In this document: positions 1 through 9,189 of the stretch, one piece after another
Position numbering within the stretch: position 1 is the stretch's first letter
How the letters are laid out: each line of letters starts with the position of its first letter
From: Lineus longissimus
Taxonomy: Eukaryota > Nemertea > Pilidiophora > Heteronemertea > Lineidae
NCBI RefSeq assembly: GCF_910592395.1
Contig: NC_088309.1
Span: forward strand, 10,730,501-10,794,500
Length of the DNA: 64,000 nucleotides
Reading direction: 5' to 3'
Program-made: the position numbers and the translations under genes
Notes under the pieces: model-generated
The model's database searches: none
The model's input: the letters and a program-made list of their open reading frames with translations, nothing else
Told to the model about the DNA's origin: nothing

Positions 1-750
1 CCAGGCAGGGCAATCCGTTTTTCGCATAGGGTGTTCCCGACCACAGAACTTGCATTCCCTAGTCGGAACTGCAGCTGCCCCATATTGGGCCTTTGGCACT
101 TTTGAGGTAGCCCCACCTAGAGGCTTTTTAGGCCACGAGTTTCTGTCCTTAACACGCTTGACACTTGCAGCGCTAGTACCATCTAAGTCTGTGCCGAGGG
201 CTTTCCCCTGCACCGTTGCATTTTCTGCCGCCTTGCAGATATTGATAGACGTTTCCAATGTTAAATTCCTCTCCCTCAGCAGGAGTTTCTGTGTCTCGCG
301 GTCATGTATGCCAAGCACAATACGGTCCCGGAGAATTGAATCGACAGAGTCAGCATGATAGTTACAGGTTTTGATTTTATTCCGTATGTCAGATAGGAAT
401 GACTCGAATGTTTCATCCCCCGTTTGCATCCGTTGGTTGAATAGGAAACGTTCATAGGTTTCATTCACTTCGCCAATAGCATAAACGTTGAATTTCGTAA
501 GAATTTCTGCCACAGTCCGCTCATTATCCGGGGTATCGAACTTGAATCCATTGTGGATACGAAGACCATCGTCCCCGATCGTGTGTAGTAGCAGGGCAAC
601 ACGATAGGGCCTGTCCTGAGCAGCCAAGTTTGTAATTATGGCATAATTTGTCCATTTCTGCCTAAAAATTCTCCAGTTCTCTGCGATGCTAGATACATCT
701 TTAAAATCAGGAGGGTTTGGGGGCCTTATCCCCTGGACAGGACGTGCCAT
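1..750 (-). CDS. Gag polyprotein of a Ty3/gypsy-like retrotransposon, 3' part outside the window
   Basis: The minus strand is open for all 250 codons from an ATG at 750-748 to the window edge, so the stop lies outside. The product begins MARPVQGIRP and contains a capsid-like region (QKWTNYAIIT, FESFLSDIRNKIKTCNYHAD, LLRERNLTLE), as in the retrotransposon gag family. Near the edge is a zinc knuckle, CKFCGREHPMRKTDC (C-x2-C-x3-H-x6-C), the form common in gypsy-type gags. Gag would coat the element RNA in cytoplasmic particles. Its leader and 5' LTR are separated from it by the BEL element at 971-7433. No stop or frameshift is visible. The family call rests on recognised motifs; the clade within gypsy is not determined. 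Confidence 0.75.
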   Translation of the reverse strand, partial: MARPVQGIRPPNPPDFKDVSSIAENWRIFRQKWTNYAIITNLAAQDRPYRVALLLHTIGDDGLRIHNGFKFDTPDNERTVAEILTKFNVYAIGEVNETYERFLFNQRMQTGDETFESFLSDIRNKIKTCNYHADSVDSILRDRIVLGIHDRETQKLLLRERNLTLETSINICKAAENATVQGKALGTDLDGTSAASVKRVKDRNSWPKKPLGGATSKVPKAQYGAAAVPTRECKFCGREHPMRKTDCPAW

Positions 751-970
751 TTCAAAGTTCTAGTTACAAACGTCGTTTGAGCGGCAGTGTACACCCGAGT
801 GTACAGTATCGTACAGAGTCAATGTACACGCTACACAGTACAGTCACACACGTGTAGTTTACCGGCAGGATTTCCGAGACCGGTTTCAACCCAGACTACT
901 TTAGATTAACGCAATAATTATACAGTCTATCATTTCTCGGGAAGCTTGAGTCTTTTCACCTCGCTGCCAC
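751..970 (-). other. Leader of the gypsy-like element, cut by the BEL insertion
   Basis: This untranslated stretch lies between the gag ATG and the BEL insertion point. On the minus strand it starts, next to the insertion, with the second half of the primer-binding region (AGCGAGGTGAAAAG). It also has several GTACA/TGTAC repeats (about 790-860). With the BEL element and one GCCAC removed, it runs straight into the gypsy LTR end at 7441. Confidence 0.6.
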
Positions 971-1241
971 TGTCGTTTAGTTTGACAAGAATGTTTCGTA
1001 GTTTTACTTGCAGTAACTCAAAGATGCTAACACAAGGAGTTCTTGATGATAACTGGTTTATTTGATCGTATAGTGGTAATATGTATGGTTAGGTACAACA
1101 AAGAACATAATCTTAATCTTATAAGTATGCTGCAACTTCCTGTCTTGAAAGGGGTTGCTAATCTGTGTGGAGACAGAGAGTCTAGGAACAGAATTACCAC
1201 AAGGGTCCCTTGTGGGAAACAGCCTTGGGCAATATTCGACA
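971..1241 (-). repeat. 3' LTR of the BEL/Pao element
   Basis: This 271-bp direct repeat matches 7163-7433 as far as I can read, including the same 66-codon chance reading frame. Its ends are TGTCG and CGACA. It is preceded by the target duplication GCCAC at 966-970. Confidence 0.92.
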
Positions 1242-1689
1242 TCCTCCGGGGCCAACAAAATGAGTTAATTACTCTGATTAAAACACGAGCTTATCCTGCT
1301 GATCCAACTACAGTCAAAACAACAATCAAGCAATTACACATAATCTAATCTAAAGCATAGAGGCAACCAAAGGTTATGAATGGAGGAAACTAAATTAGTT
1401 TGAAATCAAAAGTCAGTGTTACTATATATAACAGTCAATGAAGCAGAAGAGCTTAGAGTCATGATGCAAGCTCGTAAGTATGCATAGTCCAAAACTAAGA
1501 ACAAATGTGCACGGCCCATGCCTATGCCAATGGAAGTTAATATACACTGCAAACAGTCATAAAAAGGTCTCTTGAATGTAGACGCAATATAAAACAATAA
1601 ATGATAATGACTTATTTCACCTAATGTGACGATACTAATTAAACATTATCCAAACATATGGAAGTGAATCGCTTCAAAATATTTCCAAA
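1242..1689 (-). other. Untranslated 3' region of the BEL/Pao element
   Basis: These 448 bp lie between the pol stop and the 3' LTR. Only short chance frames occur. The end next to the LTR reads GGCCCCGGAGGA on the element strand and may serve as the polypurine tract. Confidence 0.6.
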
Positions 1690-4600
1690 TTATACTCCAA
1701 GCAGACTAATCACTGTCAACAAACAAGTCATAAAGTTTTCAGACTGATCGCGGATTTTCATTTTCGCGATTGCAGCAGAATTGCGGGTTGGCCTCGTTGG
1801 AGGCGCAGTGTTATCGGGCGAAGTGTCTTTTTTGTCATAATCCGCACAGTTTATTTCGAGAGGATAGAGATGCGCGACGGCGCGATTTGATATTCCAGAG
1901 TTTGTTTTCACCTTTGCTACTCGAGTGAGGCCATCGGGGCCGGTCAGAAGATCAATCGCTATACCTAGTCTCCAGTTGCGGCGCGGGTGGTCCTTGTCAT
2001 ACACAATGAAAACATCGCCCTTTTTGATCACATTGTTCACAGCGTTTTGCTTTTTGAGTTCATGAGCGTGGCGTTGGCGAAGTGCTGCCAGATATTCGTT
2101 CTGGAAGCGAGTTTTGAAATTCTGAATTAATTGTGAGCGGCGGAAAGCAATCTTTTCTAAATGTTCTTTACCAATGTAGTCTTTGTCAAATTGAGATTCA
2201 TCTAAGTCCTGACTTGGCAAGAGTTCAATCAAGCGACCGTACAACAAATGGTTTGGGGAGAGGATTGATAACTCCTCCAATTCTGACGCGACATACGTAA
2301 GCGGTCTGTTGTTTACAATGGCTTGGATCTCCTTGATTAAGGTCTGAAGCTCAGCAAGACAAACTAAAGATTTTCCTAAAACCTTTTTGATCGCGGTTTT
2401 GCTGGTCCCAATACAACGTTCATGGACTCCGGCCATCCAACTAGCTTGCACCGGAATGTAGCGAAATTTGATGCGTTTTTCGGCGAAATGATTTTGAGTG
2501 TCTCTATGTCGCACGATCTGATACATGCGTTTTAGTTCGGTTTCACTGCTCGTAAAAGTTTTTGCATTGTCACAATAAATCACTGATGGGGTTGAATGGC
2601 TGGAACAGAATCTACGAAAAGCGCGCAGGAAAGAAGATGTGGTCATGTCTTCCACTATTTCTAGAGTTATATGTCGCGTGGCACAGCATGTGAAGAGACA
2701 GAGGTAAACTTTCTTAGTTTTTCCGTACATTTTTACTAACAAATGTCCTGTAAAGTCAATCGCTGTGGCTGAGTATGGTTTTGCTTCGTCAAGCCTGAAT
2801 TTGGGTAAGGGCGGAGCATGTGGTGTTTGATACGCCCGACCTGAAACTTTACGGCAGATAACGCATCCTTTTAGGATTTTTCGCACTGCACTTCGCATCG
2901 ATGTTATCCAGAACTTTGTCCTGATTTGAGCCATGGTGGCCCCAACTCCGTAGTGAAAGACAGTTCTGTGTGAATCCAGTATTATCAGGTTGGTGAGATG
3001 GCAAATTCGTGGCAATAGAATTGGCAGTTTCATCTCATGATCGTAGATTGGGTGATTTCGAACCCTCCCCGCGCAGCGCAAGATACCATCATCGGATAAC
3101 ACGAGACCAAGCTGATGGACTAAGGGTGGCGAGCGTTTGAGTTTTCCTTTCCCGTTTTGGAGAGATTTGAGACGGGCGATAATATCTGGATAAGCCGCAA
3201 GCTGGGCCGATTTAATCCATTGTTTCTCAGCATCATTGAGGTTTTCAGCGGTAATATCATGGGCGTTTGATCCAAACGCAGAGTTCACGTACGTGGTGAC
3301 ACGTAGCAGTTTTTTGTAGTCACTGAAACGTTCAATGTCAATCACTTTGGCAATTCCCTGATCTTTGTTATGGTGAAATTCATTGTCCATTTCTAGTGTC
3401 GCCGTCAGTAATGCAGTGGAGTTTTCCACTTTGAGTTGATCGACGGGCCAGTCGCTGAAATCCTTTTGTAGCCACTCTGGGCCAGTAAGCCAGTCTGATC
3501 GTGCAAGTTCAGTATATGACGATCCTCGTGATAGAATATCTGCCATGTTATCCTCCGATTTCACGTGATACCATTCATCTAACTCTGTGTTAGATCTGAT
3601 CTGTTCGACGCGATTTTTTACAAATGGAGTCAATTTTTTGTCTGAATTGATCCAGTGTAGCGCTACCTGCGAATCGGTTAGGTAGAGCATAGTGATGATG
3701 GGATAGGATTCCGCGTAGGTTTCCTTCAGCCACTGTCCGTATTTCGAGCCAATGACCATTGCCTGCAGCTCGCATTTGGGTGTTGTGTATCCTGAGTTTG
3801 ACACAAGCTTGTTTTTGGAGCCAAGTAGCCGAATGTTATTGTCTCGTTTCATGTATACCACACATGCTGATGCAGTTACTGGAGTTCCATCGCAGAACAC
3901 CACTAGAGTAACAGGCGAATCTGACCTCATGCCAAGTCCGCGGGGTATGTTAAAATCTGATGCTCGAGAAATAGATATCCGGATTTTGTCCCATTGTTTG
4001 ACTTCCTCAGGTGTCAGTGGTTCATCCCACGATTTTTCTTTGGACCACAGTTCATTTACAAACTTTCGTGCGGGAACAATCAATGGCGAAACATAACCTA
4101 ACGGGTCGAAAACAGATGATGTTTCTGAAAGGACCTGACGTTTGGTGACCATTTCAGTTTTTGGGAAAGACTTCGGAGCTAAAGCTAGAGTGTCATTCAC
4201 TGTATTCCATTTCAAACCCAAGGTTGTGACCGCCGTGGCGCTTTTTGTGGACATGTTTTCTGCTCTGGCGTGGTCAGTGAGGGCGGCTGAGTTGCTAGCC
4301 CACTGTCGGAGTAGGAAAGACCCTTCACTCATGATGTGCCTCGACCGAGCGTAATAATCCAATGCTTCAGCGTCACTGTTCACAGATGTGAGAAGATTGT
4401 CAACATAGAGTTTCTTTGCCATATCCTTGGCGATTGGATCGCTATGGTTAGCTAAGTGTTCCGTTAAAACAATAGCCAATGAGAAGGGGCTTGAAACATT
4501 TCCGAATATCACTGTATTGCAGTGATACGGGATGACCTCTTTGTTGGGGTCATTGTCTTTGTACCAAAGGAACCGGACATATTTTCTTTCGCTTTCCAGC

Positions 4601-5904
4601 AATTTCACGGAAAGAAAAGCTCGAGCTATGTCGGCCACTAAACCAACTTTTCCCGTGCGGAAAAGTGTCAATAACTGGGGAAGATCGGTGATCATCTTAG
4701 GCCCTTCGTACAGACAAGTGTTCAATGAAGGTTGACCGCAGCTAGCATCAAATACTATCCTCAGTGGAGTGGTTTCGCTATCTTTGAGGATGTAAAAATG
4801 TGGTAGATAGTAGCAGTCTTTTTCCAGGAGGGCAGTTTCGGGGTTTTTTACTTCTTCTACCCAACCTTTCTGTATATTTTCTTTCATCACCTTACAATAG
4901 GCTGGCATCAGGTTCAGACGTTTCAATCTGGTAGCCGTCTGCAGAAGGCGTCCCCGGCTTGCATTGAGATTGTTTGGCAGTTCCGGGTGATCGGCTCTCC
5001 ATGGCAAGGGTACGTGGTATTCTCCATCAATGAACTGAATACGATCAGCATAAGCCTGTTGAAAGTTTGCATCTTGTGCGTCGAATTTGAGATGTTCAAG
5101 TGTCTGTGCGCTATTAGATTCCACGGTTTTGAAATCGTATGGGCATGGATACATTTCACCAGAGAAGCGATTGTCAAGATTGAAATCATAATTCAGAGTT
5201 AATGTTGTTGTACTTACAGTCGAAGGAGCTGTTGTGGATTGATGCAAGGGCCCTGATACAAAACATCCGAGATTTGAGAATTGAAGCATTGGTCCTTCTC
5301 CTTTAACCATTTTGCTTTCCAGAAAAAGGTACGCGCTGTCGCATCCAATCAAACAGTTTACTTTGAAAATGTCATCATGATAATCATCTGCAAGATTTTC
5401 ACGGGCGACATAATCAAATTCAAGACATTTGTTCCATCCAGGGCGAGCAATCGGTTTGACAATTTCGTCACATATCATAACATCCATATCGACTTCTCCG
5501 TCAGATGTTGCCACTCCCACCGTTGCGATATCGTACACCTTGCGGGTGGTATGACCTCCGAATCCGTGAACAAACATCGTTTTACGGCGGTGCGCTTTGA
5601 GATCGAGTTTTCTGGCAATTTCAGTCGTTACGTATGAATGCATGCTTCCACGATCAATGAGCACTGATGCTCTGCACTTAGAATCCGCGTTTATCAAGAA
5701 TATTTTCCCGGTTTCCAAAAGAATAGGGTTATCAGGTTTCGCGGAGACTAGGTCGTGTGACGATCCCTGACCAACACTCATAGCAGTTGCTTGGTCGGGG
5801 TTTACGGTTTCCGTTTGAGAATTTCCGCTAGCTGACGATAATCCATTTTTTGACGATAATCCATTTTTTGACGATAATCCATTTTGCGACGGTACCTCTC
5901 CTAG
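1690..5904 (-). CDS. pol: Pol polyprotein of the BEL/Pao element (protease, RT, RNase H, integrase)
   Basis: Pol is in the same frame as gag, separated from it by one UGA. The open frame after that stop covers 5904-1690. The first ATG is at 5781, giving 1,363 residues. From that ATG the order is: aspartic protease (Peptidase A17 type; VLIDRGSMHSYVT, about residues 40-52, with DRG where DSG or DTG is usual); reverse transcriptase (LRIVFDASCG about 345; active site KLYVDNLLTS about 460, the YVDN form); RNase H (VVFCDGTPV about 635; LTDSQVALHW about 715); integrase with an H2C2 zinc site ending GCVICRK (about 990) and a DDE core (AIDFTGH, IYCDNAKTF, HERCIGTSK); then a basic C-terminal domain with HPRRNWRLG as in BEL elements. 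It copies the element RNA and inserts the DNA. No internal stop is seen. Confidence 0.93.
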   Translation of the reverse strand, partial: LGEVPSQNGLSSKNGLSSKNGLSSASGNSQTETVNPDQATAMSVGQGSSHDLVSAKPDNPILLETGKIFLINADSKCRASVLIDRGSMHSYVTTEIARKLDLKAHRRKTMFVHGFGGHTTRKVYDIATVGVATSDGEVDMDVMICDEIVKPIARPGWNKCLEFDYVARENLADDYHDDIFKVNCLIGCDSAYLFLESKMVKGEGPMLQFSNLGCFVSGPLHQSTTAPSTVSTTTLTLNYDFNLDNRFSGEMYPCPYDFKTVESNSAQTLEHLKFDAQDANFQQAYADRIQFIDGEYHVPLPWRADHPELPNNLNASRGRLLQTATRLKRLNLMPAYCKVMKENIQKGWVEEVKNPETALLEKDCYYLPHFYILKDSETTPLRIVFDASCGQPSLNTCLYEGPKMITDLPQLLTLFRTGKVGLVADIARAFLSVKLLESERKYVRFLWYKDNDPNKEVIPYHCNTVIFGNVSSPFSLAIVLTEHLANHSDPIAKDMAKKLYVDNLLTSVNSDAEALDYYARSRHIMSEGSFLLRQWASNSAALTDHARAENMSTKSATAVTTLGLKWNTVNDTLALAPKSFPKTEMVTKRQVLSETSSVFDPLGYVSPLIVPARKFVNELWSKEKSWDEPLTPEEVKQWDKIRISISRASDFNIPRGLGMRSDSPVTLVVFCDGTPVTASACVVYMKRDNNIRLLGSKNKLVSNSGYTTPKCELQAMVIGSKYGQWLKETYAESYPIITMLYLTDSQVALHWINSDKKLTPFVKNRVEQIRSNTELDEWYHVKSEDNMADILSRGSSYTELARSDWLTGPEWLQKDFSDWPVDQLKVENSTALLTATLEMDNEFHHNKDQGIAKVIDIERFSDYKKLLRVTTYVNSAFGSNAHDITAENLNDAEKQWIKSAQLAAYPDIIARLKSLQNGKGKLKRSPPLVHQLGLVLSDDGILRCAGRVRNHPIYDHEMKLPILLPRICHLTNLIILDSHRTVFHYGVGATMAQIRTKFWITSMRSAVRKILKGCVICRKVSGRAYQTPHAPPLPKFRLDEAKPYSATAIDFTGHLLVKMYGKTKKVYLCLFTCCATRHITLEIVEDMTTSSFLRAFRRFCSSHSTPSVIYCDNAKTFTSSETELKRMYQIVRHRDTQNHFAEKRIKFRYIPVQASWMAGVHERCIGTSKTAIKKVLGKSLVCLAELQTLIKEIQAIVNNRPLTYVASELEELSILSPNHLLYGRLIELLPSQDLDESQFDKDYIGKEHLEKIAFRRSQLIQNFKTRFQNEYLAALRQRHAHELKKQNAVNNVIKKGDVFIVYDKDHPRRNWRLGIAIDLLTGPDGLTRVAKVKTNSGISNRAVAHLYPLEINCADYDKKDTSPDNTAPPTRPTRNSAAIAKMKIRDQSENFMTCLLTVISLLGV

Positions 5905-5907
5905 TCA
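5901..5907 (-). promoter_or_regulatory. Stop-codon readthrough site between gag and pol (UGA CUAG)
   Basis: On the minus strand gag ends CAA CAA TGA and continues CTA GGA GAG. The 41 codons from that stop to the pol ATG are open and in frame, and pol follows. UGA followed by CUA(G) is the best known context promoting readthrough in animal cells and viruses. Translation of pol as a gag-pol fusion by readthrough is an inference from this. Internal initiation at the pol ATG is the alternative. Confidence 0.7.
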
Positions 5908-7140
5908 TTGTTGGTCCGCAGCAATCATGGTCGTTGTTAAAGTCACAGCTGTAGGCACCAGTCCATCATGAAGAGCTGTGTGATGCCTCGAGTTGTTGCA
6001 GGTGCGGCAGGACGGCCATTTTGGGTTTTGTTTACATTCCCCTCTGTTGTGCTTCCTGAGACAAACGTAACAAAGTTTCTTTGATCGTGCCTGGGCCAGA
6101 CGCTGTCCTGCATTCAGGGTGCACTGGTGTGGCCAATGTTCCCCTTCACAAAGAATGCATTTCTTGATTCGCTGACTTGAAGAGTTTGAAATCAACGACG
6201 CCGTGGTTGAAGTAGTGGGACGATGCGAGGTGTTGTCCCGAGATCTGGCATCCTGTACTTCGTGACGTTCCCCAAGATTTTCTAATTGTTCTTGGAACGC
6301 CTTCCAAAATAAATCTAAGTTAAAGTCATCTCCTTGGGCACAAGTTCCCATTTTTTCAATCATTTGCCTTGGGAGTTTTCTTTCCAAGGCTGGCACAATG
6401 AATGCTGAACACTCGTTGATATTAATTCCGAGATGCTCCAATGACCGCAGATTCCCGTTCACACCGTTGAAGAATCTCGTCAGTGCAGCGTGACTGTAAC
6501 CCGGGGCAGCCATGTCCGTTATGTCGTTGACATGTGCCCTTACAATCTTCCTTTTCTGACCAAATCGTTCCTTAAGAATCGTGATCAGGTTCGGCAGGTT
6601 CGTCCCAGATGCGTGTATTCCCCGCACCGCTTCTTGCGCCTGTCCGTTCAGCTGGCCAATGATATAATTAAACTTAGTTATATCTGAATAGTGTCCCGCC
6701 AAAATATCACATTCGATCGTATCCCAGAAACTCGTGAATTTCGTGTAATTTCCATCGAACGTGGGGAGCTTTAATTTGGGCAGCTGGGCTGTCTTTTTGG
6801 TAGTGGCCGTGGTGCTCCCATTGTCCTCTTTTTTCTCTTCATTGGTTGAGAGCTTGGACTGGATCTGGGCTAGTGCTGTTCTCCGTTTCCTACGGATGGC
6901 CGAACTTTCGGTAATATGCTGCTTCAGCAACTCCTCTTCGTCTAACTCTGTCAGCGTCTTCTCGATCTCATTGTTTAAGTCCTCGATGGCGTGAAAGGTT
7001 CCTTTCAACTCCTCATAAAATCCTTGTATGTGGAATAAGTCCGTGGCGTCATTTGCCTCTTTTAGACAGTCCTCGAAACTGCCTTGTCTGAAGTCACGAG
7101 TCTTCATCATCTTTCGTACAGCTTCCATAGTGACCTCCAT
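5905..7140 (-). CDS. gag: Gag of the BEL/Pao element
   Basis: The first ATG of the frame is at 7140, 22 bases inside the 5' LTR. The frame opens slightly earlier, at a GTG at 7152. The product is about 411 residues. It has an N-terminal helical region, a Lys/Arg patch (IRRKRR), then LPKLKLPTFDGNYTKF, the DUF1759 signature typical of BEL/Pao gags. The C-terminal third holds zinc knuckles (CILCEGEHWPHQC; CYVCLRKHNRGEC; CRTCNNSRHH). It would form the particle and bind element RNA. It ends at the UGA that separates it from pol in the same frame. No damage is visible. Confidence 0.92.
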   Translation of the reverse strand: MEVTMEAVRKMMKTRDFRQGSFEDCLKEANDATDLFHIQGFYEELKGTFHAIEDLNNEIEKTLTELDEEELLKQHITESSAIRRKRRTALAQIQSKLSTNEEKKEDNGSTTATTKKTAQLPKLKLPTFDGNYTKFTSFWDTIECDILAGHYSDITKFNYIIGQLNGQAQEAVRGIHASGTNLPNLITILKERFGQKRKIVRAHVNDITDMAAPGYSHAALTRFFNGVNGNLRSLEHLGININECSAFIVPALERKLPRQMIEKMGTCAQGDDFNLDLFWKAFQEQLENLGERHEVQDARSRDNTSHRPTTSTTASLISNSSSQRIKKCILCEGEHWPHQCTLNAGQRLAQARSKKLCYVCLRKHNRGECKQNPKWPSCRTCNNSRHHTALHDGLVPTAVTLTTTMIAADQQ

Positions 7141-7162
7141 AATCCTGGTCACGGCACCAATT

Positions 7163-7433
7163 TGTCGTTTAGTTTGACAAGAATGTTTCGTAGTTTTACT
7201 TGCAGTAACTCAAAGATGCTAACACAAGGAGTTCTTGATGATAACTGGTTTATTTGATCGTATAGTGGTAATATGTATGGTTAGGTACAACAAAGAACAT
7301 AATCTTAATCTTATAAGTATGCTGCAACTTCCTGTCTTGAAAGGGGTTGCTAATCTGTGTGGAGACAGAGAGTCTAGGAACAGAATTACCACAAGGGTCC
7401 CTTGTGGGAAACAGCCTTGGGCAATATTCGACA
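7163..7433 (-). repeat. 5' LTR of the BEL/Pao element
   Basis: This is the second copy of the 271-bp LTR, followed on the plus strand by the target duplication GCCAC (7434-7438). On the element strand it lies directly upstream of the primer-binding site and gag, so it should hold the element's promoter. Confidence 0.92.
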
Positions 7434-7440
7434 GCCACCA

Positions 7441-7603
7441 TGTTGCGGAGCCGACTTCTGGTCCTCCACAATGAGTAATTGTGCATTAATCTGGACGAAA
7501 ACAGGAAGAACTCTATAAGTTTTATTGACCTCAAAACACAACTTCCAGGCTCGCCGTGCGGCCAGCCGAAGACACAACACGCAACAGTGGGATGTCATGT
7601 ACA
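7441..7603 (-). repeat. Putative 5' LTR of the interrupted gypsy-like element
   Basis: On the minus strand this 163-bp stretch starts TGTACATGACATCCC, has an AATAAA-type signal (GTCAATAAAACTT) in the middle and ends CTCCGCAACA. It is followed by TGGTGGC (7440-7434), which after removing the BEL element continues AGCGAGGTG, giving a primer-binding site right after an LTR ending in CA. The gypsy gag follows on the far side of the BEL insertion. The 3' end is well fixed by the primer site. The 5' end is only a guess from the TG, and the partner LTR lies outside the window. Confidence 0.5.
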
Positions 7604-9189
7604 TTAGTTTGAAAAAAATCTCAAAATGTTAACCCCTGAAATGTACCTTCATTGAGACAAGACCACTAATGAATATTCATAGGTTGGAGGGTCCAGGCCT
7701 ATCTATTAGACGAGTGCATGTTTTTTACTCTCAAGTACATATTTGGAGAGGTATTGAAAAAATATTTGTTGTGGCAAGTCTACAGATATAAAGAAATTAT
7801 TTGATGAAAAAATTAATTTCGAATTTTGCTAATTGGGTAATAGGGGGCGTGTTTTGAGTTTTTTCTGCCAGTTGGCTGAAAAGAGTGGAAATATCAAAGT
7901 CTGTCTAATTTGTCGATTAAAAAAAAATTTCCGTGGTCAATCACCATTTTATTTTTCACCATTTACTTGCCCGACTGTCCGGAATAACATAATCTAAATT
8001 TCAGATTCACAACACCACGCGTTCTTTGATGCGTCGCGGTCAAACATTGACAATTTAACTGCTAAAAGGCTTAAAAAATCAATTGTGGTCTTGTCTCCCT
8101 TTGCCTAAAATTCTTCTATAACATATTCCAGTAAATTACATATCCTACTCATTCAAGGTCCATTTTATCGTTTGAAAAGAAATCCTCAATTATTGTTTTG
8201 AGATCATATCGACAAGTTTTTCTTCTGAATTTTACAATTCATAAAAAAAACTTGCAATGACTTGCAGAAATTGCAAAGAAAATGTGATACAATATTAGCG
8301 CCGAGCAGATTATCCTGAATATGAACGCTATAGAGTTGCTCCCAACACTACACAGCAAATCGATTAAGGTATTGTATATCTTAAAGGCATAGTACACACT
8401 TAAAGATTTTGATTTTTTTTATACACGGAGGAAATGTAGTTCTATATAGTATCCAAAGACCCAATATTGTATACATCGCTAGTGTGCTGTGTCTCTTGCT
8501 GTTATAACCTACAAAATCTTCCACGAGTTTCCATGGAGCCGTAATCTTTTTCAGATACTGCCATATAAGATATCGGCTGATCCATTCTTCCTCAAGCCTA
8601 ATCCCTTTGAAATATGACATCAGACGTACCTTTAAAGCGTGCCTGCATTACGGAAGCTTATAGAAATCCTGCCAGGTACTCGTTTTATATAGGAAATATC
8701 ATATTACTGTCACTTATTCATGTTGATGAAAAACTCATACAACATAAAATGGCAAAATTTGAAAGACAATGGATTTTTTAATGATCATCTTGTGTGTAGA
8801 CACAAATCAATCCCGTTGCACATATTTAATTTACTCTATAGAATTCAGGCTTTTAAGTCCTACACTGTTCTGTTCCATCTAGCCGTGTAGGCTGTATTTA
8901 CTCATGTCGCAAGTAAATAGAAAGAACCATATATTGTTGCCACTGCACAACCAGTGCATCAGCAATGTGATGAAATTGACCTAGAGAGCATATATCTATA
9001 TCGGTCTCCTGCGATGTTGAAATTTTTATTCAGTTCGTATTTCCATAGTTAAAAGTCTCCAATTCAATGTCAAATATCAACTGATATAAAACTACAACTC
9101 ATGTTACCAGCTTTAAAAACCAGAAGCCATTTCATGTAAAATATCTCTAGAGCAAAACTGATGAAAAACCAAAAAAAAATGTGAAGAGA
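7604..9189. other. AT-rich sequence with no recognised gene
   Basis: Only short chance frames occur on either strand. There are A and T runs (7919-7930, 8240-8252) but no clear tandem repeat or terminal inverted repeat. It separates the retrotransposons from the probable 3' end of the ITPRID-like gene. Confidence 0.5.

Larger units (their letters stand above)
971..7433 (-). mobile_element. Complete BEL/Pao LTR retrotransposon
   Basis: The element is 6,463 bp long and lies on the minus strand: 5' LTR 7163-7433, gag 5905-7140, pol 1690-5904, 3' LTR 971-1241. Both LTRs are 271 bp, begin TGTCG and end CGACA, and I saw no difference between them. A 5-bp target duplication, GCCAC, flanks it at 966-970 and 7434-7438. 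A putative primer-binding site starting TGG (TGGTGCCGTGACC on the minus strand) lies 3 bases inside the 5' LTR, and a purine-rich stretch (CCGGAGGA) touches the 3' LTR. Identical LTRs, an exact duplication and open frames point to a recent insertion that may still be active. The host site is the primer-binding region of an older gypsy-like element. Confidence 0.93.

Noticed and set aside
1027-1348. Plus-strand frames over the left LTR, repeated at 7235-7474
   Set aside because: They are the same LTR sequence read in a chance frame, not genes.
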